From Rhodopseudomonas julia (GTDB taxonomy: Bacteria; Pseudomonadota; Alphaproteobacteria; Rhizobiales; Afifellaceae), in NCBI RefSeq assembly GCF_030813515.1, contig NZ_JAUSUK010000002.1, positions 186,001-250,000 of the forward strand: a stretch of DNA of 64,000 nucleotides, in the 5' to 3' direction. This document shows, in pieces, positions 17,288 through 26,149 of this stretch. The notes beneath the pieces were generated by a model. It was given only the letters and a program-made list of their open reading frames with translations. It was not told where the DNA came from and did no database searches. Each line of letters starts with the position of its first letter. The stretch's first letter is position 1. The position numbers and the translations under genes were made by a program.

Positions 17288-18448
17288 ATGATTGCAGACG
17301 AGGAAGACCACCGCGATCTGCGCGACGCGCTGCGCGCGCTCTGCGCCGAATTCCCGGCCGAATACCACCGCAAGCATGGGGCTGCGGAAACCTATCCGGA
17401 AGAGTTCATCACGGCTCTGACGGAGGCGGGCTGGCTCGCCGCCATGATCCCCGAGGAATATGGCGGCTCCGGGCTCGGGCTGACGGAAGCCTCCATCATC
17501 ATGGAGGAGATCAACCGCTCGGGCGGCAATGCCGGCCATTGCCACGGCCAGATGTACAATATGGGCACGCTGTTGCGGCACGGCTCGGAGGCGCAGAAGA
17601 AAGAGTTTCTGCCGAAGATCGCGTCGGGTGAGCTCCGGCTGCAGTCGATGGGCGTGACGGAGCCGACGACGGGCACCGACACGACGAAATTGAAGACGAC
17701 GGCGGTCAAGAAAGGCGACCGTTATGTCGTCAACGGCCAGAAGGTCTGGATTTCGCGCATCCAGCATTCCGACCTGATGATCCTCCTCGCACGCACCACG
17801 CCGCTTGCCGAAGTGCAGCGGAAATCGCAGGGCCTGTCGATCTTTCTGGTCGATCTCAAGGAGGCAATCGGCAACGGCCTTTCGGTGACACCCATTCGCA
17901 ACATGGTGGGTCACGAGACCAACGAGCTCTTCTTCGACGATCTGGAAATTCCGGCTGCGAGCCTCATCGGCGAAGAGGGCCGAGGCTTCAAATATATCCT
18001 CGACGGGCTCAACGCCGAGCGTACGCTGATCGCCGCCGAATGCATCGGCGACGGCTATTGGTTCGTCGACAAGATGGTCGCCTATGCCAATGAGCGCACC
18101 GTCTTCGAACGCCCGATCGGTCAGAACCAGGGCGTGCAATTCCCGATCGCGCGCGCCTATGTCGATATCGAGGCGGCCAATCTCATGCGTTTCAAGGCGG
18201 CTCGAAAGTTCGACGCACATGCCGATTGCGGTGCGGAAGCGAATATGGCGAAGCTTCTCGCCGCCGATGCCTCCTGGCAGGCGGCCAATGCCTGTCTGCA
18301 GACTTTCGGTGGTTTCGGTTTCGCCGAAGAATACGACGTGGAACGCAAGTTCCGGGAGACACGGCTCTACCAGGTGGCGCCGATCTCCACCAACTTCATC
18401 CTCTCCTATGTCGCCGAGCATGTTCTCGGTCTGCCGCGCTCCTTCTGA
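17288..18448 (+). CDS. Acyl-CoA dehydrogenase family protein with non-canonical catalytic region
   Basis: This 386-aa flavoprotein follows the CoA-transferase with one base between. It shows the family core: MIPEEYGGSGLGLTEASIIM, MGVTEPTTGTDTTKLKTTA and GGFGFAEEYDVERKFRETRL. In ordinary acyl-CoA dehydrogenases a YEGT segment near the C-terminus supplies the catalytic glutamate. Here the matching place reads LYQVAPISTN with Gln362, so either another residue acts as base or the enzyme does not perform a standard alpha,beta-dehydrogenation. It probably acts on a CoA ester made by the preceding transferase. Confidence 0.85.
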   Translation: MIADEEDHRDLRDALRALCAEFPAEYHRKHGAAETYPEEFITALTEAGWLAAMIPEEYGGSGLGLTEASIIMEEINRSGGNAGHCHGQMYNMGTLLRHGSEAQKKEFLPKIASGELRLQSMGVTEPTTGTDTTKLKTTAVKKGDRYVVNGQKVWISRIQHSDLMILLARTTPLAEVQRKSQGLSIFLVDLKEAIGNGLSVTPIRNMVGHETNELFFDDLEIPAASLIGEEGRGFKYILDGLNAERTLIAAECIGDGYWFVDKMVAYANERTVFERPIGQNQGVQFPIARAYVDIEAANLMRFKAARKFDAHADCGAEANMAKLLAADASWQAANACLQTFGGFGFAEEYDVERKFRETRLYQVAPISTNFILSYVAEHVLGLPRSF

Positions 18449-18456
18449 GGTTCCGA

Positions 18457-19872
18457 ATGGCTGATGCCGGACAGCGCAACCCGCTTTTGAAACAGGCGAC
18501 GGGCCGGGAAAGTGCCGAGCTCGCGGCCTTCGCTGCCGGCCTCGATCTCGACACCGTGCCCGAAGAGGTGGTGGCGCGAGCCGTCGATTTCTTCGTCGAC
18601 TGGGCGGGCTCGGCTCTCTCCGGGCGCGGGCATCGCGCCATCGGCGTTCTGGAGCGCTATGCCGAGATGATGGGCCCCGCCGACGGGTGCGCTGAAATTC
18701 TCACGAATCGACGTGCTACGTCTCCCGTCTTCGCCGCGATCGTGAATGCGGCGGCGAGCCATATCTCCGAGCAGGACGACGTTCACAACGGCTCCGTCTT
18801 CCACCCGGCAACCGTCGTCTTCTCGCCGGCTCTGGCCGTGGCGCAGACGATCGGCGCCTCAGGTCGCGACTTTCTGGCGGCAGCGATCGCCGGCTATGAG
18901 GTCGGTATCCGGGTCGGCGAGTTTCTCGGCCGCTCGCATTACACGGTCTTTCATACGACCGGAACGGCCGGAACTTTTGCGGCGGCAGCGGCCGTCGGCC
19001 GTCTTCTCGGGCTTTCTGCCTCCGAGATGGGCGAGGCCTTCGGTTCCGCCGGCACGCAATCGGCGGGGCTTTGGGAATTCTTGCGCGATGCCGCCGATTC
19101 CAAGCAGCTGCATACGGCGAAGGCGGCTGAAAACGGTCTGATGGCTGCCTATCTGGCGCGCGACGGGTTCACCGGCGCAAAACGGATCCTGGAAGGAAAG
19201 CAGGGGCTTGCCGCGGGGGCGTCATCAGATGCCGATCCGGCGAAGCTTGTCGACCGGCTTGGTGAGCGCTGGGCGCTCGCCGAGACATCGTTCAAGTTTC
19301 ACGCCTCGTGCCGGCACACGCATCCGGCGGCCGACGCGTTTTTGAAGGTTGTCGTCGAGCATGATCTGGCCCCAGGCGATATCGCCGCCGTCACAACCCA
19401 TGTGCATCAAGGCGCGATCGATGTTCTGGGCGCCGTCACACAGCCGCAAAGCGTGCATCAGGCGAAGTTTTCCATGGGCGCCACGCTCGGCCTCATCGCC
19501 ACACATCGCAAAGCGGGGCTTTCGGAGTTTGCCGGCGTGCTCGACGATCGCAGTGCGCTGTCCTTCATCGACAAGGTGGAAATGGTGCTCGATGCGGAAG
19601 TCGATCAGGCCTATCCGGGACGCTGGATCGGCAAGGTTACGGTGACGACGTGCGATGACAGGCGGCTCGAAGGGCGTGTCGACGTGCCGAAGGGTGATCC
19701 CGGCAACACGCTGAGCTGGGCCGAAATTACCGAGAAGGCGCGGGCGCTGGCATTGTCGTCCGGTGCGGTTGAGCGAGGCGAGCTGGACCCACTGATGGAC
19801 CGGCTTTGGTCCATCCCTGAGGCCGAGAAGATTGGTTTTCTTCTTCCTCGAAGGAGAAGCGAGGATGGGTGA
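18457..19872 (+). CDS. MmgE/PrpD family protein
   Basis: This 471-aa protein starts at ATG 18457, 8 bases after the dehydrogenase. The family includes 2-methylcitrate dehydratase and cis-aconitate decarboxylase. Visible features are RAVDFFVDWAGSALSGRGHR near the N-terminus, HISEQDDVHNGSVFHPATVV, HYTVFHTTGTAGTFAAAAAVG and FKFHASCRHTHPAADAF. The paired histidines in HASCRHTHP are typical of the family. The itaconate operon of P. aeruginosa also contains an MmgE/PrpD member (recalled). The likely role is hydration/dehydration or isomerisation of a C5-C6 diacid. The stop codon overlaps the next gene by 8 bases. Confidence 0.87.
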   Translation: MADAGQRNPLLKQATGRESAELAAFAAGLDLDTVPEEVVARAVDFFVDWAGSALSGRGHRAIGVLERYAEMMGPADGCAEILTNRRATSPVFAAIVNAAASHISEQDDVHNGSVFHPATVVFSPALAVAQTIGASGRDFLAAAIAGYEVGIRVGEFLGRSHYTVFHTTGTAGTFAAAAAVGRLLGLSASEMGEAFGSAGTQSAGLWEFLRDAADSKQLHTAKAAENGLMAAYLARDGFTGAKRILEGKQGLAAGASSDADPAKLVDRLGERWALAETSFKFHASCRHTHPAADAFLKVVVEHDLAPGDIAAVTTHVHQGAIDVLGAVTQPQSVHQAKFSMGATLGLIATHRKAGLSEFAGVLDDRSALSFIDKVEMVLDAEVDQAYPGRWIGKVTVTTCDDRRLEGRVDVPKGDPGNTLSWAEITEKARALALSSGAVERGELDPLMDRLWSIPEAEKIGFLLPRRRSEDG

Positions 19873-20719
19873 CACGCGTTTTCCGTTCCTGCCGCTCTTC
19901 GTTCCGGCCGACCGGCCGGAGCGTTTCGGCAAGGCTGTCGCGTCTGGCGCCGACGCCGTCATCATCGATCTCGAAGATGCCGTTGCGCCTGCGGCCAAGG
20001 CGGCGGCGCGGGACGGGATTGCACAGGGTCTCGCGGGGCTCAAGCCGGGTGATACGGAGATCTATATCCGCGTCAACGGCGCCGATACGGGATATTTCGC
20101 CGACGATCTGGAAACCGTTGCCGCTTTGCCGCTGACGGGTATCGTTTTGCCCAAAGCCGAAGATCCCGCCATCCTGCGCATCGCCAGAGAGACGTTCGGG
20201 ACAAATGTTCGCGTTATCGCTCTCGTGGAAACGCCGCTCGGCATCGTTCGGGCGCGCGAACTGGCGCAGGTCGCCGACCGCCTCGCTTTCGGCTCTCTCG
20301 ATTATGCCGTCGCGATCGGCGCGCGCCATGTCCGGTACGCGCTGGAAGCGGCCCGTCAGGAGCTCGTCCTCGCCTCTGCCTCTGCGGGGCTGTCTGGCCC
20401 GATCGACGGGGTGACCACGACCTACAGGGATGAGCAGGCTGTCGTGGATGATGCCGCTTACGCAGCCGATCTCGGCTTTGGCGGCAAGCTTCTCATCCAT
20501 CCGGCGCAGATCGGACCGGCCATCCGTGGCTTTTCGCCGACGGACGAAGAAATTGGCAGGGCAGACAAGATCCTTTCGGCTCTCGGGGATGGGGGTGCCG
20601 TGGCTCTCGATGGAGCGATGGTGGACGCGCCCGTCGTGAAATGGGCGAAAACCGTCAAATTTCGGGCGCTTCGGCTTCAGTCATTGCAGACGGACGGCGA
20701 AGCGGGCGCCGAGGCCTGA
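19865..20719 (+). CDS. CitE-like CoA-ester lyase (HpcH/HpaI aldolase family), possibly citramalyl-CoA lyase-like
   Basis: This 284-aa protein starts at ATG 19865, inside the end of the MmgE/PrpD gene, with GAAGGAG upstream. It has the CitE TIM-barrel signature: PLFVPADRPERFGKA, ADAVIIDLEDAVAP with acidic metal ligands, YIRVNGADTGYFADDL, GIVLPKAEDP, VIALVETPLGIV with the conserved Glu, and GGKLLIHPAQIGP. CitE-like lyases cleave malyl- or citramalyl-CoA type esters. As last gene of the cluster it would release acetyl-CoA and an oxoacid. No hydratase gene (MaoC or enoyl-CoA hydratase type) lies in the cluster to supply the hydroxy ester. Confidence 0.87.
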   Translation: MGDTRFPFLPLFVPADRPERFGKAVASGADAVIIDLEDAVAPAAKAAARDGIAQGLAGLKPGDTEIYIRVNGADTGYFADDLETVAALPLTGIVLPKAEDPAILRIARETFGTNVRVIALVETPLGIVRARELAQVADRLAFGSLDYAVAIGARHVRYALEAARQELVLASASAGLSGPIDGVTTTYRDEQAVVDDAAYAADLGFGGKLLIHPAQIGPAIRGFSPTDEEIGRADKILSALGDGGAVALDGAMVDAPVVKWAKTVKFRALRLQSLQTDGEAGAEA

Positions 20720-20744
20720 GCTTAGGCACAAAGGCCCGAGATGT

Positions 20745-21506
20745 TCAGCTCTTCAGGCGCCAGCCCGTCTTGAAGATCCACCAGATCGCCGCCAGGCAGA
20801 CGAGGAGGAAGATTGCGGTCATGATCAGGCTGACGGTGACCGAGACGTCGGCGATACCGTAAAAACTCCAGCGGAAGCCGGAGATCAGATAGACGACCGG
20901 GTTGAACAGCGTCACCTTCTGCCAAAAGGGCGGCAGCATATCGATCGAATAGAAGCTGCCGCCGAGGAAGGTCAGAGGCGTGATGATGAGAAGCGGCACG
21001 ATCTGCAGCTTCTCGAAGCCATCGGCCCAGATGCCGATGATGAACCCGAACATGGAGAAGGTGACGGCGGTCAGCACCAGAAACGTCACCATCCACAGCG
21101 GATGTTCGATCCTGAGCGGCACGAAAAGCGTGGCGGTCGCGAGAATGATGACCCCCAGGATGACCGATTTCGTGGCCGCAGCACCGACATAGGCGATGAC
21201 GATCTCGAGGAAGGAGACCGGTGCCGACAGGTGCTCGAAGATCGTTCCGGTGAACTTCGGAAAATAAATGCCGAAGGCGGCGTTCGTCACGCTCTGCGTC
21301 AGAAGCGAGAGCATGACGAGGCCCGGGACGATGAAGGCGCCGTAGCTGACGCCCCCCACTTCGTCGATGCGCGAGCCGATGGCGGAGCCGAAGACGACGA
21401 AATAGAGCGTCGTCGACAAGACCGGCGCCAGAATGCTCTGCATCAGCGTGCGGGCGGTGCGGGCCATCTCGAACTTGTAGATGGCGCGAATGGCGTAAAT
21501 GTTCAT
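20745..21506 (-). CDS. ABC-2 type transporter permease (YadH-like)
   Basis: This 253-aa protein has about six hydrophobic helices and the ABC-2 pattern: [20 protein letters not shown] near the N-terminus, [20 protein letters not shown], and [20 protein letters not shown] before the last helices. The start at 21506 overlaps the upstream ATPase gene by 4 bases, so the two form an exporter operon. Length and motifs resemble E. coli YadH and the NodJ group. The substrate cannot be inferred. Confidence 0.9.
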   Translation of the reverse strand: MNIYAIRAIYKFEMARTARTLMQSILAPVLSTTLYFVVFGSAIGSRIDEVGGVSYGAFIVPGLVMLSLLTQSVTNAAFGIYFPKFTGTIFEHLSAPVSFLEIVIAYVGAAATKSVILGVIILATATLFVPLRIEHPLWMVTFLVLTAVTFSMFGFIIGIWADGFEKLQIVPLLIITPLTFLGGSFYSIDMLPPFWQKVTLFNPVVYLISGFRWSFYGIADVSVTVSLIMTAIFLLVCLAAIWWIFKTGWRLKS

Positions 21507-22429
21507 GCCGCCTCGTGGACCAGACTGACGAAGATTTCTTCGAGTGTGCTCTCGCGTGTCTCGATGTCGCTGAAACGGATGCCCGCCTCGGTCAGATCGT
21601 GCAGCAGGGACGTGATCCCTTTGCGGTTCTGAGCCGTCTCGTAGGTGTAGGTGAGGTAGCTGCCGTCTGCGGAAAGCTCCAGCTCGTAAGATGCGAGCGA
21701 TTCCGGCACAGCGTCGAGGGGATGCTGCAGACACAGGCGGAGCTGCTTGCGGCCAAGCTTGCGCATCAGCTCCTTCTTCTCCTCAACGAGAACGATCTCG
21801 CCATGATTGATGACGCCCACGCGGTCGGCCATCTCTTCGGCCTCCTCGATGTAGTGCGTCGTCAAGATGACGGTGACGCCCGTCTCCCTCAGGGAACTGA
21901 TCAGCCGCCACATGTCGCGGCGCAGCTCCACGTCGACGCCGGCCGTCGGCTCGTCGAGGAAGAGGATTTCAGGTTCATGTGACAGCGCCTTGGCGATGAG
22001 GACGCGCCGCTTCATGCCGCCTGACAGCGTGATGATCTTGGAATTGCGCTTTTCCCAGAGAGAAAGATCGCGCAGCACACGCTCCAGATGGGCCGGGTCG
22101 GGCTTCTTTCCGAAGAGGCCGCGTGAAAAAGAGACGGTCGCCCAGACGGTTTCGAATGCGTCGGTCGAAAGTTCCTGCGGCACGAGCCCGATCTTGGAAC
22201 GGGCGGCCCGGTAATCGGAGATGATGTCGTGGCCGTCGACGATGACGGTGCCCGTGGTCGGATTGACGATGCCGCAGATGATGCCGATGAGCGTCGTCTT
22301 GCCGGCGCCGTTCGGACCGAGGAGCGCAAAGAGCTCTCCCTTTTCGATCTCAAGATCGATGTTTTTCAAAGCCTGAAAGCCGCTGTCATAGGTTTTGGAC
22401 AGGCCGGAAACGGAAAGGACGTTCGACAT
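21503..22429 (-). CDS. ABC transporter ATP-binding protein (YadG-like)
   Basis: The ATG at 22429 gives a 308-aa protein ([18 protein letters not shown]). A longer start at 22474 adds 15 residues unlike the family and has no ribosome site. It has [20 protein letters not shown] (Walker A), [17 protein letters not shown] (signature), [20 protein letters not shown] (Walker B) and [15 protein letters not shown] (switch His). The C-terminal region of about 80 residues ends [15 protein letters not shown], as in drug or lipid exporters of the YadG/NodI type. It energises the permease encoded just downstream. Confidence 0.92.
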   Translation of the reverse strand: MSNVLSVSGLSKTYDSGFQALKNIDLEIEKGELFALLGPNGAGKTTLIGIICGIVNPTTGTVIVDGHDIISDYRAARSKIGLVPQELSTDAFETVWATVSFSRGLFGKKPDPAHLERVLRDLSLWEKRNSKIITLSGGMKRRVLIAKALSHEPEILFLDEPTAGVDVELRRDMWRLISSLRETGVTVILTTHYIEEAEEMADRVGVINHGEIVLVEEKKELMRKLGRKQLRLCLQHPLDAVPESLASYELELSADGSYLTYTYETAQNRKGITSLLHDLTEAGIRFSDIETRESTLEEIFVSLVHEAA

Positions 22430-22565
22430 GGGGTGCGGGCGACATCCGGAAAGGAAGGATTGGTAAGCCGGCATTTAGGCCGCCGGCGACAAAGGGCCAG
22501 AGCAGAAAGGCGCAAGGAGCGACGATCAATCTCGCCCCAATGCGCAATCAAGGCGAAACGCCGCC

Positions 22566-23042
22566 TCAGGCGACGGCTTTGCGCAGTTCGTCCGGGCGAT
22601 GTTGAAATTCGGCGGCGTGGCCATCCATGGCCAGTTCCTCCAGCATATCGAGCAGCATTTCCATCCTTTCTTCGCCGAAGGCTGCTTCCATGCGCCTGTA
22701 GACGTCTTCGATATCGGGCGAGGCGAGCCTGATGAGACTGCGGCCATTCTCCGTAATGTCGATCTTCAAGCGGCGGCTGTCCTGACCGTCCTGGCAGCGG
22801 GTGATGAGGTCGCGTTCTTCCAGGGCTTTCAGGATTCGGGTCATGGAGGGGGTGAGAAGACACGCCCGAGCCGAAAGGGCCGTCGCATCGAAGGGGCCGG
22901 CTTCGTCGAGAATTCGTAGAACGCGCCATTGCTGCTCGGTGCAGCCATATTCGGCGATGATCGGCCGCAGATGCATCATGAAAGCTTCGCGGGCGCGTAG
23001 AAGTGCCACCGGCACGGAACGACCTGTCTGGCGTAGGGTCAT
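22566..23042 (-). CDS. MarR-family regulator, HpaR-like
   Basis: The ATG at 23042 gives 158 aa beginning MTLRQTGRSVPVALLRAREA, the usual HpaR start; an in-frame ATG at 23135 would add a Pro/Lys-rich leader unlike the family. The winged-helix region reads CTEQQWRVLRILDEAGPFDA, then LLTPSMTRILKALEERDLIT, with RRLKIDITENGRSLI as the wing. HpaR represses aromatic (homoprotocatechuate) catabolism in enteric bacteria. No such pathway lies here, so the target is uncertain. Confidence 0.82.
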   Translation of the reverse strand: MTLRQTGRSVPVALLRAREAFMMHLRPIIAEYGCTEQQWRVLRILDEAGPFDATALSARACLLTPSMTRILKALEERDLITRCQDGQDSRRLKIDITENGRSLIRLASPDIEDVYRRMEAAFGEERMEMLLDMLEELAMDGHAAEFQHRPDELRKAVA

Positions 23043-23279
23043 GATGGCGACGTCTCCCGGCGATCGTTTCCGCCATTGTAGCGGGAAGTCGTCGTGGGCC
23101 AAGGGTGCGGCCTTCTCAAGCTTCCGCCGTGGCAAGGGGCACGGGCGTCGGACGGCTCCGCCGGCATACTACCAGATTGTCGGTGTCTCGTGCTGCGACG
23201 CTTCGGCGTTCCCTCTGCGCCGGCTCTCGCGGACTTATCCGATCCGGATGGAGGGGAGGCAAGATGCGCCTGCCGACAG

Positions 23280-23304
23280 CCCTTCAGAGTGTTCCTCTGA
23301 AGGG
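23280..23304 (-). terminator. Hairpin downstream of the flavoprotein reductase gene
   Basis: CCCTTCAGAG (23280-23289) pairs perfectly with CTCTGAAGGG (23295-23304) around TGTTC. It lies about 40 bases after the reductase stop in a 300-bp gap (23043-23342) that otherwise holds only the upstream region of the MarR-family gene. No T tract follows. Confidence 0.5.
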
Positions 23305-23342
23305 GCGGGTCTGATCTGCAGAGATCCCGCTGGAGGCGGGCC

Positions 23343-24593
23343 TCAGGCCTGTGCGGCGGCTTTGCGCTGGGCCTGGGTGAAGGCACGAAGATCGAAATCG
23401 GGATCTTCGACCTGATGGGCGCGGATTTCGACACCGAGTTTCATCAAGGTTCGCACGGCCATATGGTCGGCCGGTCGATTGACCGATTCCACTGCGATCA
23501 GGCGCCCTTCCTTGAAGCAGAAGACGGAAAAGGTTTCGGCTTCCGGATCGCCGCGCAGGATCGTCTGATCCGTACCAAAGGGAAGTCCGACCATCTGCAG
23601 CTTCAGGTTCGCCTGATCGCTCCAGAACCAGGGAACGTCGCAATAGGCGGCCGGTTTGCCGACAAGGCGAGCGGCAAGACAGCGGGCCTGATCGACGGCG
23701 TTTTGCACCGATTCAAGCCGCATGGGGGTCCCCGCCTGCACGTTGGGGTGGTTGGCCACGTCGCCGATCGCGGAAATGGCAGGATCGGAGGTGGCGAGAA
23801 ACTCATCGACGACGATGCCGTCCTTCACCTCCAGACCGGCGGCTTCGGCGAGCTCGGAATTGGCGAGGACGCCGATGCCATAGAGGACCAGATCGGCGGC
23901 GATGTTGCGCCCATCGGCAAGCACCACGCTGGTGACGTGGTCGTTTTCACCTTCGAGCCGCTGGACGCGCGCATCCGTGATGATATGGACGCCGCGGCGA
24001 CGATGGGCGTTTTCGAAGAATTCCGACATTTTCGGCGTAACGACGCGCGCCATGACACGCGGAGCGAGTTCCACGACCGTCACGTTCTTGCCAAGCTTGG
24101 CCGCGACGGCGGCAAGTTCCAGACCGATGAAGCCGCCGCCGACCACGACAAGATCGGATGCCGCGTCCATACGTTCGCGCAAACGGTTGGAATCGGCGAG
24201 CCCGCGCACGGCGAAGACGCCGTCGAGCTCGGCGCCCGGCACCGGCAGCGGACGATTGCGAACGCCGAGCGCCAGCGTCAAGTGATCGTAGCGCAGGCGC
24301 CGTCCCGATTGCAGCTCGACCTCGCGAGCCGCGCGGTCGATGGTCGTGACCGCTTCGCCGAGAATGAGCTCGATGTTGCGGTCCTCATAGAATTTCTCGC
24401 CGCGGAGAAGCAGTCCGTCCGCACTGACGGAGCCGATCAGATAGCCTTTCGACAGGGGCGGCCGCTGATAGGGCAGATCGGTTTCTTCGCCGATCAGAAC
24501 GATGCGCCCGGTGAAGCCAAGCTCGCGCAGCGAGGCGGCGAGCTGGACGCCCGCATGGCCGGTACCAACGATGATCTGGGTTTCTTCGGACAT
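23343..24593 (-). CDS. FAD-dependent NAD(P)H:ferredoxin/rubredoxin-type oxidoreductase
   Basis: This is a 416-aa flavoprotein. The ATG at 24593 is preferred over 24602 because AAGGA lies 9 bases upstream of 24593 but touches 24602. It carries the N-terminal FAD motif IVGTGHAGVQLAASLRELGF, the central NAD motif VVVGGGFIGLELAAVAAKLG, and the FAD C-terminal motif ISAIGDVANHPN. The C-terminal reductase domain is about 330-410. Such BphA4/PuR-type proteins pass electrons from NAD(P)H to a ferredoxin serving a P450 or Rieske oxygenase. No partner oxygenase or ferredoxin is next to it. Confidence 0.9.
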   Translation of the reverse strand: MSEETQIIVGTGHAGVQLAASLRELGFTGRIVLIGEETDLPYQRPPLSKGYLIGSVSADGLLLRGEKFYEDRNIELILGEAVTTIDRAAREVELQSGRRLRYDHLTLALGVRNRPLPVPGAELDGVFAVRGLADSNRLRERMDAASDLVVVGGGFIGLELAAVAAKLGKNVTVVELAPRVMARVVTPKMSEFFENAHRRRGVHIITDARVQRLEGENDHVTSVVLADGRNIAADLVLYGIGVLANSELAEAAGLEVKDGIVVDEFLATSDPAISAIGDVANHPNVQAGTPMRLESVQNAVDQARCLAARLVGKPAAYCDVPWFWSDQANLKLQMVGLPFGTDQTILRGDPEAETFSVFCFKEGRLIAVESVNRPADHMAVRTLMKLGVEIRAHQVEDPDFDLRAFTQAQRKAAAQA

Positions 24594-24840
24594 TTCGAAC
24601 ATTCCTTTCGGCGCTGCTTTTGGCGCACCGTCTGGCGAAGCGCAACGATGCCGTTCTGGTCTCTCCTCAAATAGGGAGGTCTAAGAGGCAATCGCGGGCC
24701 ATAAGGCGGATCGGCGGCAGGGGGAACCGATACGGTGTCGCGGGCAACGGCGCGCGAAACACGACGGGTGCCGACGTTGGGGGGGCGCGCCGACGTGCTG
24801 GTCCGCCCATCGTTCGTCGATCAGGCGGAGGTCTCGTCTC

Positions 24841-25962
24841 TCACGCGTGATAGTTCCAGACATCGCGAGCAATCTCGACGCAGCGGTCGAGTTTGCGCCA
24901 CTGGTCATCCTCGCTGAGGTCGTTGCCATGGGCGGTGGAGGAGAAGCCGCATTGGTGGCTGAGGGCGCATTGTTCCAGGGGGATGTATTGCGTCGCTTCC
25001 TCCAGGCGTTGCTTGATGAGATCGGCTGGTTCGACGGCGGCGTGCTTTGAACTCATCAAACCGAGGACCACGGTCTTGCCCCTGGGCACGAAGCGCAGCG
25101 GTGCGAAATCGCCCGAACGTTCGTCGTCATACTCCAGGAAGAAGCCGTCGATATTCATTTCGTTGAAGAGGATGTCGGCGACCGGCTCATATCCGCCGGC
25201 GGCGACCCAGGCGCTTTTGAAATTGCCTCGGCACAGATGCACGCAGACGACCATGTCGTCGGGGCGATCCTTGATCGATTCATTGACCAGACGGCAATAG
25301 AGCCTGGTCAGATCGTCGGGGTCATCGCCACGGCTGCGGGCCGTTTCGCGGATCGTCGGGTCGCAAAGATAGGCGAGATTGGTGTCGTCCATCTGCAGAT
25401 AGCGGCAACCGCGGTTTGCCAGGTCTTCGATTTCCGCGCGGTAGGCCGCGCTCAGATCTTTGTAGAACTCCTCAAGATCCGGATAGACCTCCGAACTGAT
25501 TGCGTTCCGCCCGCCTCGGAAATGCAGCATCGAGGGGGATGGGATCGAAACTTTTGGCGTGCGTTCGACGACGGATTGCAGGAATTCGTAATCCTCGCCT
25601 TGAATGGTGTGGGCGTGGCTGATCTTGCTGCCGACATGCATGACGGGAGGGCGAAAGCCGACCTCTTTTCCATCCTGCTTACGAAACTTGGCGGCAAAAT
25701 CACCGTAGGTGACGCTCACGCCATTGAGCTTTTGCAGAAAGTCGATGTGGAAGAAGGTGCGGCGGAATTCGCCGTCGGTGATCGCGCGAAGACCGATCGC
25801 TTCCTGTTTGCGCACAACTTCGAGAATGCACTCGTCCTCGATTTCGCGCAGTGCCTCATCACTGAGATCGCCTTCGATATGGCGCTTGCGTGCCGCGATA
25901 AGACGTTGTGGCCGCAAGAAGCTGCCGACATGGTCGGCCTTGAAGGGCCCCGCTTTCGCCAT
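24841..25962 (-). CDS. Cobalamin-independent methionine synthase-like protein, core (C-terminal domain) type
   Basis: This 373-aa protein is half the length of MetE and matches only its catalytic barrel, as do B. subtilis YxjG/YxjH. It starts MAKAGPFKADHVGSFLRP, where the DHVGSFLRP motif is typical. Zinc ligands can be placed: His and Cys in VCVHLCRGNF and Cys in ALSHQCGFSS. The methyl donor may differ from methyltetrahydrofolate-polyglutamate since the N-terminal half is absent. A perfect palindrome, ACTCTAGAGT, lies at 25986-25995, 24 bases upstream. I looked for SAM-type riboswitch features there and found none. Confidence 0.88.
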   Translation of the reverse strand: MAKAGPFKADHVGSFLRPQRLIAARKRHIEGDLSDEALREIEDECILEVVRKQEAIGLRAITDGEFRRTFFHIDFLQKLNGVSVTYGDFAAKFRKQDGKEVGFRPPVMHVGSKISHAHTIQGEDYEFLQSVVERTPKVSIPSPSMLHFRGGRNAISSEVYPDLEEFYKDLSAAYRAEIEDLANRGCRYLQMDDTNLAYLCDPTIRETARSRGDDPDDLTRLYCRLVNESIKDRPDDMVVCVHLCRGNFKSAWVAAGGYEPVADILFNEMNIDGFFLEYDDERSGDFAPLRFVPRGKTVVLGLMSSKHAAVEPADLIKQRLEEATQYIPLEQCALSHQCGFSSTAHGNDLSEDDQWRKLDRCVEIARDVWNYHA

Positions 25963-26149
25963 CTTGGCTCCCCTTTCCTAAGAACACTCTAGAGTTTTGT
26001 AGCCGACGCTGGGGGTGGCGCAAGGCGGGAGCTTGCTGGCGCGGTTGTGTTTGTGCCATCTCCCTTTCGGGATCGGCTCCAGATCGCATGGTGGTTTCTG
26101 GAGCCTGCGGATCTTGCCGCGGCAGCCCGGCGGCCGAAGGGGGCCTTGA

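Noticed and set aside
24721-24760. EcfG promoter near the flavoprotein gene
   Set aside because: GGAAC is present at 24723 but no CGTT follows at 16-17 bases, and it faces the wrong way for the adjacent genes.
25963-26149. SAM riboswitch before the MetE-like gene
   Set aside because: No SAM-II or related conserved stems or motifs could be recognised in this leader.
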